A stretch of 64,000 nt of DNA, from positions 16,812,055-16,876,054 of the forward strand of contig JAKZAP010000015.1 of assembly GCA_023053575.1 (NCBI GenBank), written 5' to 3'. Positions 34,104 to 45,998 of this stretch are shown piece after piece. The first letter of the stretch is position 1, and every line of letters begins with the position of its first letter. The notes beneath the pieces were generated by a model that saw only the letters and a list, made by a program, of their open reading frames with translations, made no database searches and had not been told where the DNA came from. The DNA is from Branchinecta lynchi (taxonomy: Eukaryota > Arthropoda > Branchiopoda > Anostraca > Branchinectidae). Position numbers and translations under genes: made by a program.

Positions 34104-35400
34104 TAGCCCAAGCTGACTGTGAATCATATTTGACGGTGCAAAACAATTTCGGCCTTTCTTAGCAAGGGTCCTCTTCAGGCTCAAGCCGCTCAAGCTGTAA
34201 AATAAACTTGTGGAAAAACAATTAAAGATTCTTCCTTAAAAATCTGATTTTATGAACTTCTTCTCTGAAAATTGGTTGGAGTTAAATCTGGTGCTGTGAT
34301 TTGATTCTGGACGTGGCTGCTGTTTTTGCTGTTCGATTGGGTCATCGAAAGGGTAGAGATTCTTCTGCATTTTGGTTTTGGAGTGACCTGTTTCTTCATC
34401 TTTCCAGCTAAGATATGCTTTTCGGCGGCATGTATGGGCGATTTGAAGTTCCGTAGTGTGGTGATAGATGGTCCTTCAGCCCAGGCTGACTGCGAATCAT
34501 ATTGACAGATCAGTCAGCTACATTTCCTTAGAGCTATATTTCGGCCCTTCTTGGCAACGATCCTCTTCAGGCTCAAACAGATCAACACTTCACGTTGCCC
34601 AGGCAACGTAGGTCTAGCTCCCATTTCTGTTACTAAGGGGGAGTCAGGACAGATCAACCTTGCGAACTGTAATGTAATGCTTATTTTTCACCCATCGTAC
34701 AGGAAAGAGAAAATGATGGAGTATATAAGAAAGGAAAGCAGAAAAAACAAAGAAAAATGAATTTTCAGAGTAGAGGTTAATAAAATCAGATATTTAAAGG
34801 ACACCTGAACAATGAAACCATACTTGAACACGCCATGGAGAATACATTTACAGACATGGCCACGGAGAGCATTCTTCTCCTGACCGTGACCTTTTCAAAG
34901 TAGGGATGTTCGTTTCTGGAGGTTTGCACATGCAGACTCCAAGACAAAAAGCGCAATTCATTCAAATCTTGTACAGCGCTGGCCGGATCGTATTCGAATT
35001 TCTTCTAGATATACGGTTGGACTTAACTGGTTAAAAAATATTCCAGAAGAAGGTTTGATTGGAGACATTTGTTCATTTTTAAAATTGTTCGGTACTGAAA
35101 TAAAAACAGATGGAAATTGGAGCAAAAATCATAGCTTGGAAACACTATTTCGTATTTAGATTGGGTTTTCTGCAGGCAGTGTTAACGGAAGTCATACAGA
35201 TAGGGATGATACTTGGTACTCTTCATTCAGGTGTCCTTTAAGGAAGAATCTTTAATTGTTTTACCGCAAGTTCACTTTTCAGCTTGAGCGGCTTGAGCCT
35301 GAAGAGGACCCTTGCCAAGAAGGTCAGGAATATAGCTCTAATAAAATGTAGCTGACTTACCCGTTTTGCACCGCCAAATATGCGGTATAAACCTAATCAG
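34104..35400. mobile_element. Composite inverted-repeat element related to the palindrome in the LINE at 56.6 kb
   Basis: The left arm (about 34130-34240: 'tttcggcctttcttagcaag', 'ctcttcaggctcaagccgct', 'caattaaagattcttcctta') is inverted at 35230-35390. A second left-end copy starts at 34465 ('gcccaggctgactgcgaatc'). The same 'ttcttggcaagggtcctc' core builds the palindrome at 56466-56727. The interior 34660-35230 has no long ORF. It is probably a non-autonomous DNA element that has nested or rearranged. Confidence 0.65.
34587..34648 (-). mobile_element. 62-bp insertion holding hairpin 1 of the structured repeat, with 10-bp flanking duplication
   Basis: ACAGATCAAC at 34577-34586 is repeated at 34649-34658. 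The insert begins with the reverse complement of the four-hairpin repeat's start (acttcacgttgcccaggcaa, to 34617). Its last 31 bp ('ctcccatttctgttactaag') are not seen in the other copies. This suggests that the structured repeat moves, though the flanking repeat could be chance. Confidence 0.5.
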
Positions 35401-35892
35401 ATTTCGTTTATAAAAGAAAGTCTTTGTCCAGGTTTATTGTATATATATATAAAGTATATAAATACATATCAGCAAGTCCCTACCCCGCACCTCAATAACG
35501 CTTACAAAATGGGGACGAGCTAACGAGTATTACGGTGGTGCCATCTGCACCCCGTACTGCTAATTTCTGCAGCCGTTATGCAGCATTACTCCCCATTCGG
35601 TTTGTTTAATCTTTTACAATGTCGTAACTCTGTGTTACTTTATTAACTCAAGTTCATGACTCATCAGGCGAGCATGAGTCACCTTCTTCTCAAACTTCTT
35701 TTCCGGGGCTCGACGGGCATAGGTTGTTTTTAGATTGTAAGTACCAGACAATAAAACCTTTTGTTTATTTACGGACCTTAGGTCATTATTATGAGTCTTG
35801 TTTAAAGCTCCTTAGAGTGGGCTGGCCTGTAAGGCCTAGTGTATGATGGGTGGCTTATAGCCTATTGTTATTCGATATGCAAACCTTAGTGT

Positions 35893-36558
35893 TGTTATGG
35901 AGACATCCCATAGCACTTTGCTCTGCAATAGTCCTCCTAGTTATTCCCTCCATCTATCGCCTACTTTTCTATATATCTCTTCGGTTTCGATCACCATCAT
36001 TAATTTCCCGGCATCGTGACAATAGGTCACTCGGTCTTTATCCTAGCTTCAGTTAGCTGCTCGCTAATCCGAGGTCAGGCTTTGATCCATTTCATTCTAA
36101 GTATTTTGGCTACGGAATGAATCCGCAGCCAAGACAGTTCTCTTTCATCCTTGGTCGGAGCAAGACCTCAGTTACGCTATATTATAATTTACGGTAAGGA
36201 CCAGTTTATATATTTAGTTAGGGACCCCTTTAGTGCTGTATTATATGTTCTTGTACACGATTTACATGAGATAAATTAACTATAGACGTTATGGTCCATC
36301 TCGGCTAGTAGGCCTCGGGCTTGACTGGATATGTGAATTCCAGCTTCGCTAGGATGGGTGAACCAGCTTGATTAGGGATTTCTGGATTGACTGCGGCTGA
36401 GCTATAGAATTCCCTGAGACTTTCCCTTGTCTCTTTTGTCCGGTTTCCTGACTGGTCCTGGGGCTAGTGGGCACCTACGGTGTCAGAATGTCTTCAGCCC
36501 ACACCCCAGGAGCCTTATCTTCATTAAACCTCGCCTCCACTCGTCCATCCACTTAACA
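35893..36558 (+). repeat. Solo LTR of the Gypsy-type element, with 4-bp target duplication
   Basis: The 666-bp LTR begins TGTTATGGAGACATCCCATA and ends CCATCCACTTAACA, closely matching 7251-7914. GTGT flanks it on both sides (35889-35892 and 36559-36562). No internal sequence remains, so it arose by LTR-LTR recombination. Confidence 0.9.
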
Positions 36559-37412
36559 GTGTGAATCGATCGGGGGAGTCCACAATGAACCCGTGAAGTC
36601 TGCAGGTGTAGTAGGCCACCAGACGCCCTAGGCTGTCCTGACTCCGACGACTGTATCTAAGAACATTTACCATCTATGTCCGGCCTACTACACCCCTCGC
36701 CATAACATCAGGTTGAGAGTGCTTCTTCACATACAAATACAGTCGTCGTAATACGAGCTTGTATCCATGGCAGAGCCCCCAGTGATCGATTTATATTGCT
36801 ATGAAGTATTTTAAACTAAAGAACCTGAACCTGAAAAATGCGGAACGCAATTGTCTGGGATCTAGCCGGATCCGAGGGCTAGGGTCCGGGATCCGGTTTT
36901 CGAGAAACCCCAGATATACTGGTTGTGCATCTTCACAGCGGGTAGCACCTCGATGGCTGAACTTGACAACATGATATACTTCCGCATTTGAACTTATTTG
37001 TATGCAAGATTCAGCGAATTCGATAATTACCTCATTTAAAAGTTTTAGTCGTCCTCGCCAATTCTTATCAAAATTTCTACCAGTGCAAAATGGGATTTTC
37101 TTTTCCAAACGTTATAGAAGTTTTATCCCAAGTAAGTTGATAGGACACTAGAAATTAGAGGTTCAATAATCTTAGAAACCAAGCCTGAGATTTAGAAGTC
37201 AACGACCGATAAACTAATTTTACGTGATCATCTCTTGCTGGTCTATGGAATGTCAGAAAACTGGCTTGTGCCAGTTCAGCGATCCAAACTATTAGTTTTC
37301 GTCAACCCTGGTCGCCTCACTATCAGTTGATGCACAGAAGGAATGATGCAAGTCCAGAGGTGAGGTTTTTCGTGATTATTTTAGTGACAACAGATCTTTG
37401 CATCATTATGAA
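36559..37412. other. Non-coding spacer with a dispersed repeat
   Basis: The segment 36925-37135 ('tgcatcttcacagc', 'gtgcaaaatgggattttctt', 'gttatagaagttttatccca') recurs diverged at 42365-42520. No gene. Confidence 0.5.
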
Positions 37413-37806
37413 ACGCGTCATGCTAGTGACTTCGTCGTCCCGCATAGAAGTGGACCTAATGTGTGGAACTCTGCTACGGAGAGTATTCGGGCGGCTGAGC
37501 ACCAGGGGTTATTTAAAAATAAAATGAAAAAGTAGTTGTTAGGCCAAGGTTCATAGTTTTTTTCTATTTTCTTATTATTTTTCTTTTTTCTCATTATTAT
37601 TACTAAATGAGTTGATCAGAGATCGGTTATTATTTTTTATTTTTGTGATTTTTTTGTTATGTTTTGTTTCTAGTTAATTATTAGTTAGGAAATGAGTTTT
37701 ATGTACCCGCCCAGTTGCAAGTGCTCTTTTGTACCTTTCTTGGGGCGGGTACTGAATCACAGTTAAATGTGTTTGAGTCATAAAATAAACTGAACTGAAC
37801 TGAACT
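37413..37806 (+). pseudogene. 3' end of a 5'-truncated LINE
   Basis: A short C-terminal LINE signature is visible: DFVVPHRSGPNVWNSATESI, then RAAEHQGLFKNKMKK and a stop near 37531. It matches the 'DFxVPxxxxxxGPxxWNSLPxxIR' ending of many Jockey/CR1-group LINEs. About 240 bp of T-rich 3' UTR follow, ending in 'ataaactgaactgaactgaa', a (CTGAA)n tail. Everything upstream is lost. Confidence 0.7.
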
Positions 37807-38209
37807 GAAGTGTTCTTGAAAGATCTTCAAGATCTATTTGGATTCCTACATGCGGTTCGTTTACATTAAAAGCTTTTAAAGTGAGATGGTTTCAAAATCG
37901 GGTCATTTCAATACTTGTTTGGTTATTGAGGACCTGAAACTTCTTGGTTCTAACGCAAACTTTTATATAAGATGTGATAAACATTCTACTTTCACACTCC
38001 ACGTTTGACAGCTTGCGCACTTGTTTTATTTAAGAGTAGTGTCAAACTTTCAACGCAAGGAACGAATTGAAACGAATGGTGGCATAGTAGAACAACTAGA
38101 ACACAGAGAATCAGTTGCAAAAAGAGTTGGTCAAAAGACACACCGTGCGTGTACCCAATCATCGGGTTATGAATCCTTGTTTCAAACTGTCAAGGACCAC
38201 TAACAAACC
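37807..38209. other. Non-coding spacer
   Basis: Stops occur in all frames apart from a 60-codon ORF with no recognisable features. I see no element structure. Confidence 0.4.
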
Positions 38210-39990
38210 TCTCCTTGCCCTGACCCATATCACAAAACGGACCCGGAAGTACCCCTCCAACTCCCTCGATAGTGCCCGGATCCACCCCAGTTTTAAAATG
38301 ACCAACCTAGGCCCAGTGGCGTCGCAAGTGCATTTTCGTTGGGGAGGGGGGGGGGGGGCGTAACCAAAAAAATTACCAAAAGTTTAATTTCTTTTGTTTT
38401 TCTGAATCCTAAAACTGAGAATTCAAGCTTCAAATCGTGGAATAGAAAGGATTACGTAGGAAGAGTAACATTAAAGGACAGCGTGAAAGACGATAGGCCA
38501 ACTATTAGGCGGCGATTCGGCGAAGCCCACTTGGAGAATATATTGCAGGGCAAGATTGCAGTAACATGTTCTGTCTATTACACCCAAGAGAAAATTAAAT
38601 CGAGCACCGCAGCCGAGAATTTTCGAAATCCATTTTTTCTTGTAGGCGAAAATTTAACTGCTTCTGTTAAAAATTCGATCATTTCCCGTGGATTAAATAC
38701 TGAAACTCTAAGAAGTTCTAGAAGCCGGATGGAGTGACGTTCGGGCAACAGGTACTGTAGTCAAGTAAATACTGCCCGTGATCACCAAAAGTGAGCGCCG
38801 CATCCGCACCCTCCATAGTTGCCAGATCCGGTTGACCTGGAACATTTGAGGCAGGTAAAGTTTCCGGATTTCCTTTCCCTCAACCCCCCCCCCCCCTCAG
38901 AATGGTTGGATCTGGAAATCTAAGTCAATCTCGTCGGTCTCTAATGCGCCAGCCAAGCTTCATCGTCCTATCGCTTTGGAAGTACCTTAACTCGCGAGCA
39001 CCGGAATTCCTGGACCCCCGTCTAACTTCCCCCACATACGTGTTCGGATCCAGCCCGGTTCTGTAAATGATGTAAATAATCTTGAATGGACTTCCGTTCC
39101 GATCCCTCCGTGTGTCACAAGATTTCTGGTCCCTCCCGTAATTCTCCCACTGCTTTCGGATCGGTCCGGACTTGAGACGGTAATCAGTGACACGTCTTCT
39201 TGTCAATTACCAAGTTTCATCAGAATCCGATCACCCGTTCGAAAGTAATGCATGACACCTGATTCCGGATTCTTATTCCCTCCACTTCCCCCAACACGGT
39301 CGGATCGGAGATATGACTATTTCTAAGTGAATCTGGCCGGGTCCGTATTGGCCTGCTAAGTTTCAGCATTCTAGCACATCCGGAAGTACCTTAACTCGCG
39401 GTCACCCGAATATCGGGAAAACCTCCTCGAACTCGCCCGACAGTGGCACGATCCGGTCCGGTTCTGTCATTATGTATCTAGGGCAGTGGTTCCCAACCGG
39501 TGGTACGCGTACCCGAAGGGGTACGACAGACCCTCGCAAGGGGTACGCGAAGGTCCCAAAATCAAGTTAATCTATAGCATTAATATCTCGCTTCCGTCGT
39601 TTTTGAGTCCCTTAACTCTGTCTGAGTATTGTCCTCAAAATCAGATATCCCATATTCCGCAGCTTCACATTGACATGCCGTATCATTGATGATAGGAAAT
39701 ATCGTTACTTTGACGTTGTGATCTTCGTTACAAATGTAAAACAACAATTCAGCGAAAAAGGGGTACGCAACATTTTTGAACCTTGATTAGGGGTACGCGG
39801 TATGTAAAAGGTTGGGAACCACTGATCTAGGGCTTATGCTTGTTCTCTCCACCAAGTTCCATCCAGATCCTCGGCTCTAACTTATCACGACATTTCCGGT
39901 GCCCGACCTCCAACTCCGAACAACCAACAGATTATGACACAGTCACTAGATCACAGTTACTGGATCCGGACCGGACTTCAAATGGAACAT
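38210..39990. repeat. Satellite-like 'gatccgg' repeats
   Basis: Diverged units of roughly 180-200 bp carry in order 'aagtttcat', 'cggaagtaccttaactcgcg', a 'ccctccacttccccc' stretch and 'ggatccggtccggttctg'. The pattern is clearest at 38790-39475 and 39833-39990. A hAT-type MITE (39484-39824) interrupts it. A 13-G run lies at 38346-38358. The 132-codon ORF at 38339-38737 starts in the G run and has no domain. Confidence 0.65.
39484..39824. mobile_element. hAT-type MITE, 341 bp, with 8-bp target duplication
   Basis: Ends are CAGTGGTTCCCAACCGG and GGTTGGGAACCACTG. ATCTAGGG flanks both sides (39476-39483 and 39825-39832). The CAGTGGTTC-type terminus and 8-bp duplication are diagnostic of hAT. 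Subterminal 'ggggtacg' motifs occur at both ends. No transposase. Confidence 0.92.
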
Positions 39991-40945
39991 CTGAGGCGTA
40001 TGCTCTGACCTTTTGCGCAGGACCGTCCCACAGGCGGTTATATTATGACAATTACTTTGATTACTTTGTGGAGGCTGGTATGGCTTCGAATCAGCCTCTC
40101 TGGAGTATGATACGAAGCTCATTGAGCACTTTTCCTCAAATAATGAATAGCAGAAAGTTAAATCCAAAATAATACAAATAAAAACATGCCTTTCAGTAAG
40201 AAAAACAAAAACAAACTTCAAAATTCTTAAAGAAAAAGTAAAAAAAAACTGTTTAGAAAATGGAAGACATCTTGTATCACAATCAGCTTTCCCCTGAAAG
40301 CTAGTTATTCAGAATTGCGCACTGTCTTTTTTCTAAGTTTTTCTTCATTTTTCAACACCCAAATAACGTGCTTTTTGAAGATTTTTTAAAGACTCTGACG
40401 GAACCGTGACTTACAGCAGAAAAAAAACAGTGATATTCTGGCTCCTACTCTTTTTTTTTTACCAGCTATTCATGAGAAATCTTGCTTTGTCATCTTTCTA
40501 ATTATATACCTCAGTATTTTTGCTAATTTTTGTATTTACTTGTAAGGATTCGGAATTCTAGCCCGCTTTGTTGCCGAAGTGAACATCAGTGACAAATCGC
40601 AGAACTTTGCTACCGGTGGCAACATTGTTTTCAACTGGTTTCCAGTTACCGTCGATTAACTCGGTTCGGCGGCTGATTTTAATTCTGCGACGGCTAGATG
40701 GCGGCATCTACATCGCAAAAGATGTAGAATAGACAGAAAGAGGCCAGTGGTAGGCTTAGTACGTCGACAGTAGGCTTGGGTTGTTAATAACTAACATAAA
40801 ATTCCGTAACCCAGTGGCAAATAAGTATCAGAAAAGAAAACAAAGTCTATATCAACGTCCCCTTCGGCTCGAAATACCTTCTGCTTTCATGATTTGAAGA
40901 GCGATTTGAGTTTGTTGATGCCCTGTCATTTATTTTAAATACCCT
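39991..40945. other. Non-coding spacer
   Basis: 40460-40640 ('catgagaaatcttgctttgt', 'gacaaatcgcagaacttt') resembles 49935-50110 and so is a dispersed repeat. No gene. Confidence 0.45.
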
Positions 40946-41346
40946 GGGCTTATTCTCGCCGTCCCCGAGGAATCCTCTGGGAATCAAAGGGAACGGCGAG
41001 AATAGAGGGAGTCACGCGGACTCCGCGGCGAGAAACAGCGAGAACACGGGGAATGCTTCCAGCATGGATTTTGTTCGAAAAATAGATATGCAGTTGACGA
41101 AATTAGTCTGGAGCCACTTTATTTTTGTTTTTGTTTATTTTGATTATTTTTAATTAATTCTACATTGCACCACCACCCGCAAAAATTGATTCCCCTCCGA
41201 ATCTGAAAGGGAGTCCTTTTTGTGATGATAATCAGAGCATTCCCCGTCCGTGGGGACTCGCGAGAATACGGGGAGTGAGTCCCTGGGACAAACAAAAACG
41301 CGGGGACTCCTCAAGTGGAGTCCGCGGGGGACGGCAAGAGTACGCC
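40946..41346. mobile_element. MITE family A, copy 2
   Basis: About 401 bp, bounded by GGGCTTATTCTCGCCG and GACGGCAAGAGTACGCC. The interior is as in copy 1 but inverted. It abuts the LINE fragment starting at about 41347. Confidence 0.8.
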
Positions 41347-42280
41347 TCTTGTCATGAATGGAGCGCTGAGCCACAATTCACGGACGACCTATTTCAGTCA
41401 TTTTTTGATCAGTGCACTGAGTACGATCTTAGTCTAACTGTAAAAAAGTAACAGGTCCTACGGTTCAAGTTCAACCCGCTGAAAAGAGACTTCATATGTC
41501 CCGATTTACCTTTCCCTGTAGGGACGTCAGCAAAAATTCTAGGGGTCACCCTGTCGAGTGACTGTTAATTTATTGATGACATGCAGACTGTAATAAAATC
41601 GGGAAATTCATCACTCCAAACGCTCATACAGATGAGGCAGTTTGGTTGCGACCGTGACAGTCTGAAGGCTGCTTACCTGTGTTACGCAAGACCTGTAATC
41701 GAGTACGCATGCCCCTTATGGGGCCCTTTCATCCATAATGCAGCATACGTGTCTGACGAAACAGAGCGTGTACAGAAGAGAGCAGTCTCAGTTATACTAG
41801 GTCAGCAAGTAACTTCTAGTTCCTATGAATCTCTTCTAACAGAATTATCCCTCCCCTCACTGCATGAATGTCGTAACATACTAATTCTTAAGTTTGGGTA
41901 TAAAATCCTTGCATCTGTCCAACACTGAACTATCCTCTCACTTGATGCACTAATAAACAATCGTCCGCGTTCGCAGCTGAAACTAAAAACGGGTTCAAAT
42001 TAAAACAAAGAGACACAGTATCACATTTGTGCCATTTTTCGTTAACATGTTGAATAAAATGTCAGTGAAACTTTAATACTTGTAGTATTTAGTATTTATG
42101 GCGGAAGTTAACCTTTTGTATCTGTGTCTAGTATTCTTGTCTGATTTGACGAGTTGTTCATCCCGATAGCCGGTTCGTTTCCGAATTGGACAGTTGTATA
42201 GTTATTTTTTCCTGCTTCATTTGGTTTGTCTGTTTAAATTACTGCACCCCTCGTTTTTCTAGAGAAATAAACTATTGTAG
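41347..42280 (+). pseudogene. LINE reverse-transcriptase C-terminal fragment
   Basis: The frame at 41385-41940, with two stops, encodes the post-palm region of a LINE reverse transcriptase: AKILGVTLSSDC, then LKAAYLCYARPVIEYACPLW and ERVQKRAVSVILG, followed by YESLLTELSLPSLHECRNIL. The 'RPVIEYACPLW...RVQKRA' order is typical of the thumb and tail of Jockey/CR1-group elements. Palm and endonuclease are missing. An A-rich 'agagaaataaactattgtag' near 42261-42280 may be the 3' end. Confidence 0.8.
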
Positions 42281-43726
42281 TAATGATCATACCGTCTTTC
42301 CACCGGATGCGGCTGTATCTAAATGAAGACATGTTCACGATACAGCGGAACGTGTCAATATGCCATAATTGTGCATCTTCACTTATTTGTATGCTAGTCT
42401 CAGGTAATTTACTAATTGAAGAAGCTTAGCTGTTCTCGCATACCGTTTAGTTAAGTATGCTATCAGTGCAAAATGGTTACGTCCCGAAACGCTATGGAAG
42501 TTTTACCCCAAGTAAGTTAACTCAAAGAAATTTTGACTTCAAAGAATACTAAATGCCAGTTATGAAATTTCAGTGATTTCAATCTCTTACAGGTTCACCG
42601 TATAGGGCTGAAATATGAAAGTCTAGTTAAGAATTACGTATAAACTTAGACAGGCTTGAGTATCCGATGAAGATGCGTTATTCCATTGTTACATTGTTGC
42701 CGAACAATTATTTTTTATTTCTGTGAGACCTGGGGCCCGGTAGCTCTATTTAGTGTCAAGCATTTCAGTTCAACAACAGGACCAAATCGCATAAACAGTT
42801 TTGCCTGGTGGCTAGTTTCTAAACTTTTCCGAACTCACTTTGGAGCCAGGCATGCGGCTGGCTCTGGTTTTCTGTCGTTCTAAGACACAGAAAAAATGGG
42901 TAATTAGGTCCCGTTCACTTATCTTCAAGTATGCATGTCCCCCTCCTCCCCCATATACTTTGACAGTGCGTGGTTGAGATTGCATGGTAATGTAATGCAT
43001 ATACGATATATTGATGTGCAGGGGCTAAAGTGTTGCTTTGAGTTTATCACGACATTTCCACTGAACGAGTCTTTAGAAAACGAAGTAGACTAATGTTTTC
43101 ATACTTATAATGGGCTAAGTTCTAGAACTCAATCAGGCTAGTCCAACTTGGTTGGGTCATTCTTAGCTTCGAAATCTGTCTATCCAATGTATCTCAAGTA
43201 AGTAGTAGCCTCGAAGATTAGTTTTGTTAACAAAATAAGCCGGTACATAGGCCATACATATCGGCTTATGCGCGCCTATCCCCTCACCACCGTCTTATCC
43301 GTTTCTTTCGTTGATTTTGTGTGTATTTCGTTTTATATTTTGTGTGTCTTTTTTACTTATTCCTACTCCACCATATTTACTTCATGTATTGTGTGGGTGA
43401 TAAATAAATTATTTTAAATTAAATTAAACATAATCAAGGAGATCAGTAGCACAGCAAGAAGAAAAACCGTCCTGAATTAATTAAAATTGCGCGGTTTAAC
43501 GTTGAATCTGGTCTTACTGTGACGCCGTCCGTATTCTCAACGGCTACGAGATTCTGATGTGTAAAATAAGCTCCCTCTACACAGTCAAAATATTCAAATC
43601 AAAGAAACAAAGTCGATAAACCAATTCATATTTAATCCTAAATTCTGTTTCACGAATATGGCTATTCAGTTCTGAAGTCAAGAATCAACAAACTAGACTT
43701 TCACATTTCCTACGCAGAAACTTGAG
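42281..43726. other. Non-coding spacer with dispersed repeats
   Basis: 42365-42520 pairs with 36925-37135. A 'gataaataaattattttaaa' stretch near 43400 may be a retroposon tail. No gene is supported. Confidence 0.45.
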
Positions 43727-44105
43727 GCGTATTCTCCCCAAGGACTCCTCGGGGAATCGACTGTAACGACGAGAATAGAGGGAGTCACTCCACGCGGACT
43801 CCGCATTTAGAAACAGCGAGAACACAGGGAATGCTTCCAAGATGGATTTTGTTCTAAAACAAATACGCAGTTGTCGAAATTAGTCTGAATCCACTTTATT
43901 TTTGTTTCGTTTATTCTGATTGTTTTTACTCAATTTTACATTGCACCAACACCAGCGGATTCCCCTCCGAATATGGATCCTTTTTGATGATTGTGACGAT
44001 AATCGGAGCATTTCCCGTCCGTGGGGAATCGCGACAATACGGGGAGTGAAAAAAAAACGCGGGGACTCCTCAAGTGCAGTCCTCGGGGAAAGGCGAGAAT
44101 ACACC
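43727..44105. mobile_element. MITE family A, copy 3
   Basis: About 379 bp, GGCGTATTCTCCCCAAGG to GGAAAGGCGAGAATACACC. It has the same order of inner blocks as copy 2. Confidence 0.8.
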
Positions 44106-44281
44106 TTTGGCGTGGGTCTAAGAAATTACAGAAAATTTGTCACAGACAACTAGTCACAAGGATAGTCCGTAAGAGGCTTATATTTCTTTATGACCAGCTC
44201 TATAGGTTATGAATATCCAGTTTGCAAATATCGGTTTACCAACTATTCCCAACCAACGTCGTCAGAGCCAATTTAAGCCCC

Positions 44282-44624
44282 GCTCACAAGCATGCCTGGC
44301 CAAGCACAGATGTCTAGGTAGGTGCCTAGCATCACCATTCACACCCATGCCTACACTGTAAAAAGTTTCTCCGAATAAGGATGCAGTATTTGCTACTGGG
44401 ATTAATCTTATCTCTATTGGGATAGCATTAATCCGAATTAGGGGCAATCTTACCTCAATAAAGATAAGATTAATCCCAGTAGCAAATACTGCAAGATTTT
44501 TTTTACAGTGTAGGCACATATTTCTGGCCAGGCGCGGAGTTCCAGGCTCCAGAACTCGGTGCCTGGCTAGGCCTGAGCACGTGCCTAGGCATCTATGCTT
44601 GGATAGGCATGCTTGTGAACGAGC
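44282..44624. mobile_element. Inverted-repeat element D, interrupted by MITE C
   Basis: Ends GCTCACAAGCATGCCT and AGGCATGCTTGTGAACGAGC are inverted. The arms are rich in 'gcctaggc' motifs. MITE C sits in its middle at a TA site, so D is the older insertion. Confidence 0.7.
44354..44510. mobile_element. MITE family C, copy 1 (157 bp, TA target)
   Basis: It begins CACTGTAAAAAGTTTCTCCG and ends TTTTTTTTACAGTG, flanked by TA on both sides. Two long inner inverted repeats contain 'gcagtatttgctactgggat'. Copies are at 47755-47912 and about 51520-51696. TA duplication fits a Tc1/mariner-like or similar mobiliser. Confidence 0.85.
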
Positions 44625-45807
44625 CTTTATGGCTTCACGATCTACCCTTCAACCGTATGTAGCACACAAGCCTATCGCTACGAGAAACAGAGGCAATGAT
44701 TTCACTGCTTCTAATGAACAAACTATTTAATAACCTATTTCGTGCCGTATTTACTAAGCTTCAACCAAATTTCGACACCTTTTGGAAGTCAACACCCCAA
44801 TCTTTAAATCTTCTTTATTTAGATTTTGATCATTTGATTTTTGATGAACCTTTTTATACTTTGTCAATTTTTTTTTTGTTAGAGAAATATTGCAATTGTA
44901 ATTCCATTTATGACGAACTACTTTTGTAATTCTACTAACCTGTCATTTTGATTCGTGTTTGATATTCATGACTTGTCTTTTCAAATCGTGAATTGTATCT
45001 ATAATTTAGGTTACCATTGTAAACAGACTAAGAGGTCTCTTGGTTGGTCCATTTTACTGTAATGATATATCTGCAAAAATGACACATTTGGTCATTTTCT
45101 GAAATAGAGTGATTTTTATGTCCTACGTAGGACAAGAGTGACAAAATAAAAAAAGAGTGAAAATTCACACTATCGTGCGACATGTGACAACCCTGCTCCC
45201 CTTTTCCTTCGACTGACAGACTGCTCACATTCTAAATCCAGCAGACCACAATGACAAGTGTAACGAAGAGTGGTGGGTTAAACATTTGCGAACAGTGACA
45301 TGGTTCCCCTTCGATTGTAGTTTGACGGGGTAAGACCATAGGCCCCTTGTAGTTTCAGTTAGTTTTTGTCTGACCAACAAAAATAATAGTTGTAACTTGA
45401 GAACAGATTTCTCTCCCCCCCCCCAGACATGACCCCAGTGAAATCCCTCGGCGAAGGCCCCCAACCAAACCCCCCTGGGTACCAAAGGGGACTCCCGACA
45501 CAATGTTAATAACAAACAGTATATTTTTTTTATGAAATAAGAGTTGCGAGCAACCAGAAAGCTGCCGTCACTCGTTTTCATTTAGCTTGCGTGTCTAGGG
45601 AAAGTCCAGTGCCCGCGGTCCGAACTGCAGTTTCAGTGGGATTTTATAATTTCCTACAGATTTGAATTCATAGGTTTTTACCTTGAGGGTTTGCCAGGTT
45701 ATTTTTTGGCGGGGTGTATGTCCGGGTGGTTTTTGCTTAGACCCCTTGAGAACACTGAGGACGACTGTTTTTCACTTGTTCGCTAAGGTTTTTGCTTCTA
45801 TTTTCAG
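44625..45807. other. Upstream flank of the transporter exon, non-coding
   Basis: 45410-45500 is C-rich ('ccctcggcgaaggcccccaa', 'cccccctgggtaccaaaggg') and resembles the subrepeats of the C-rich element at 46026. I did not find the exon with the start codon of the transporter. Confidence 0.5.
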
Positions 45808-45940
45808 ATTTTGGCAACATTCTGTGCTTCAGTCGGCTGTATCGCTATAGGCTATGATGAAGGTTGGGCTTCGCCGGCGATTCCTAGCCTACAGAATGAC
45901 AGCACAATAAACGCAACGGAAGAGGAAACGGAATGGATAA
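45808..45940 (+). CDS. Trehalose-like sugar transporter, exon a (TM1 region)
   Basis: A 133-bp exon starts in phase 0 after TTTTCAG and ends before GTAAGT. It encodes the first transmembrane segment and first loop of an MFS sugar transporter of the facilitated trehalose transporter (Tret1-like) type: IAIGYDEGWASPAIPSL, then a Thr/Glu-rich loop ending EEETEWI. This group moves trehalose or other sugars across the plasma membrane. The ORF runs on past the donor into low-complexity DNA and should not be followed. It joins exon 48804-49018 in frame (1 + 2 split codon). The N-terminal exon was not found. It is paralogous to the minus-strand exon at 1512-1644. Confidence 0.85.
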
Positions 45941-45998
45941 GTAAGTATATTAACAAAATAGATGGCGGGAAGATATGGCAGTCAGGGATTACCATCAT

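Noticed and set aside
38339..38737. 132-codon ORF
   Set aside because: It starts in a G run, has no recognisable domain, and lies in dispersed repeat sequence.
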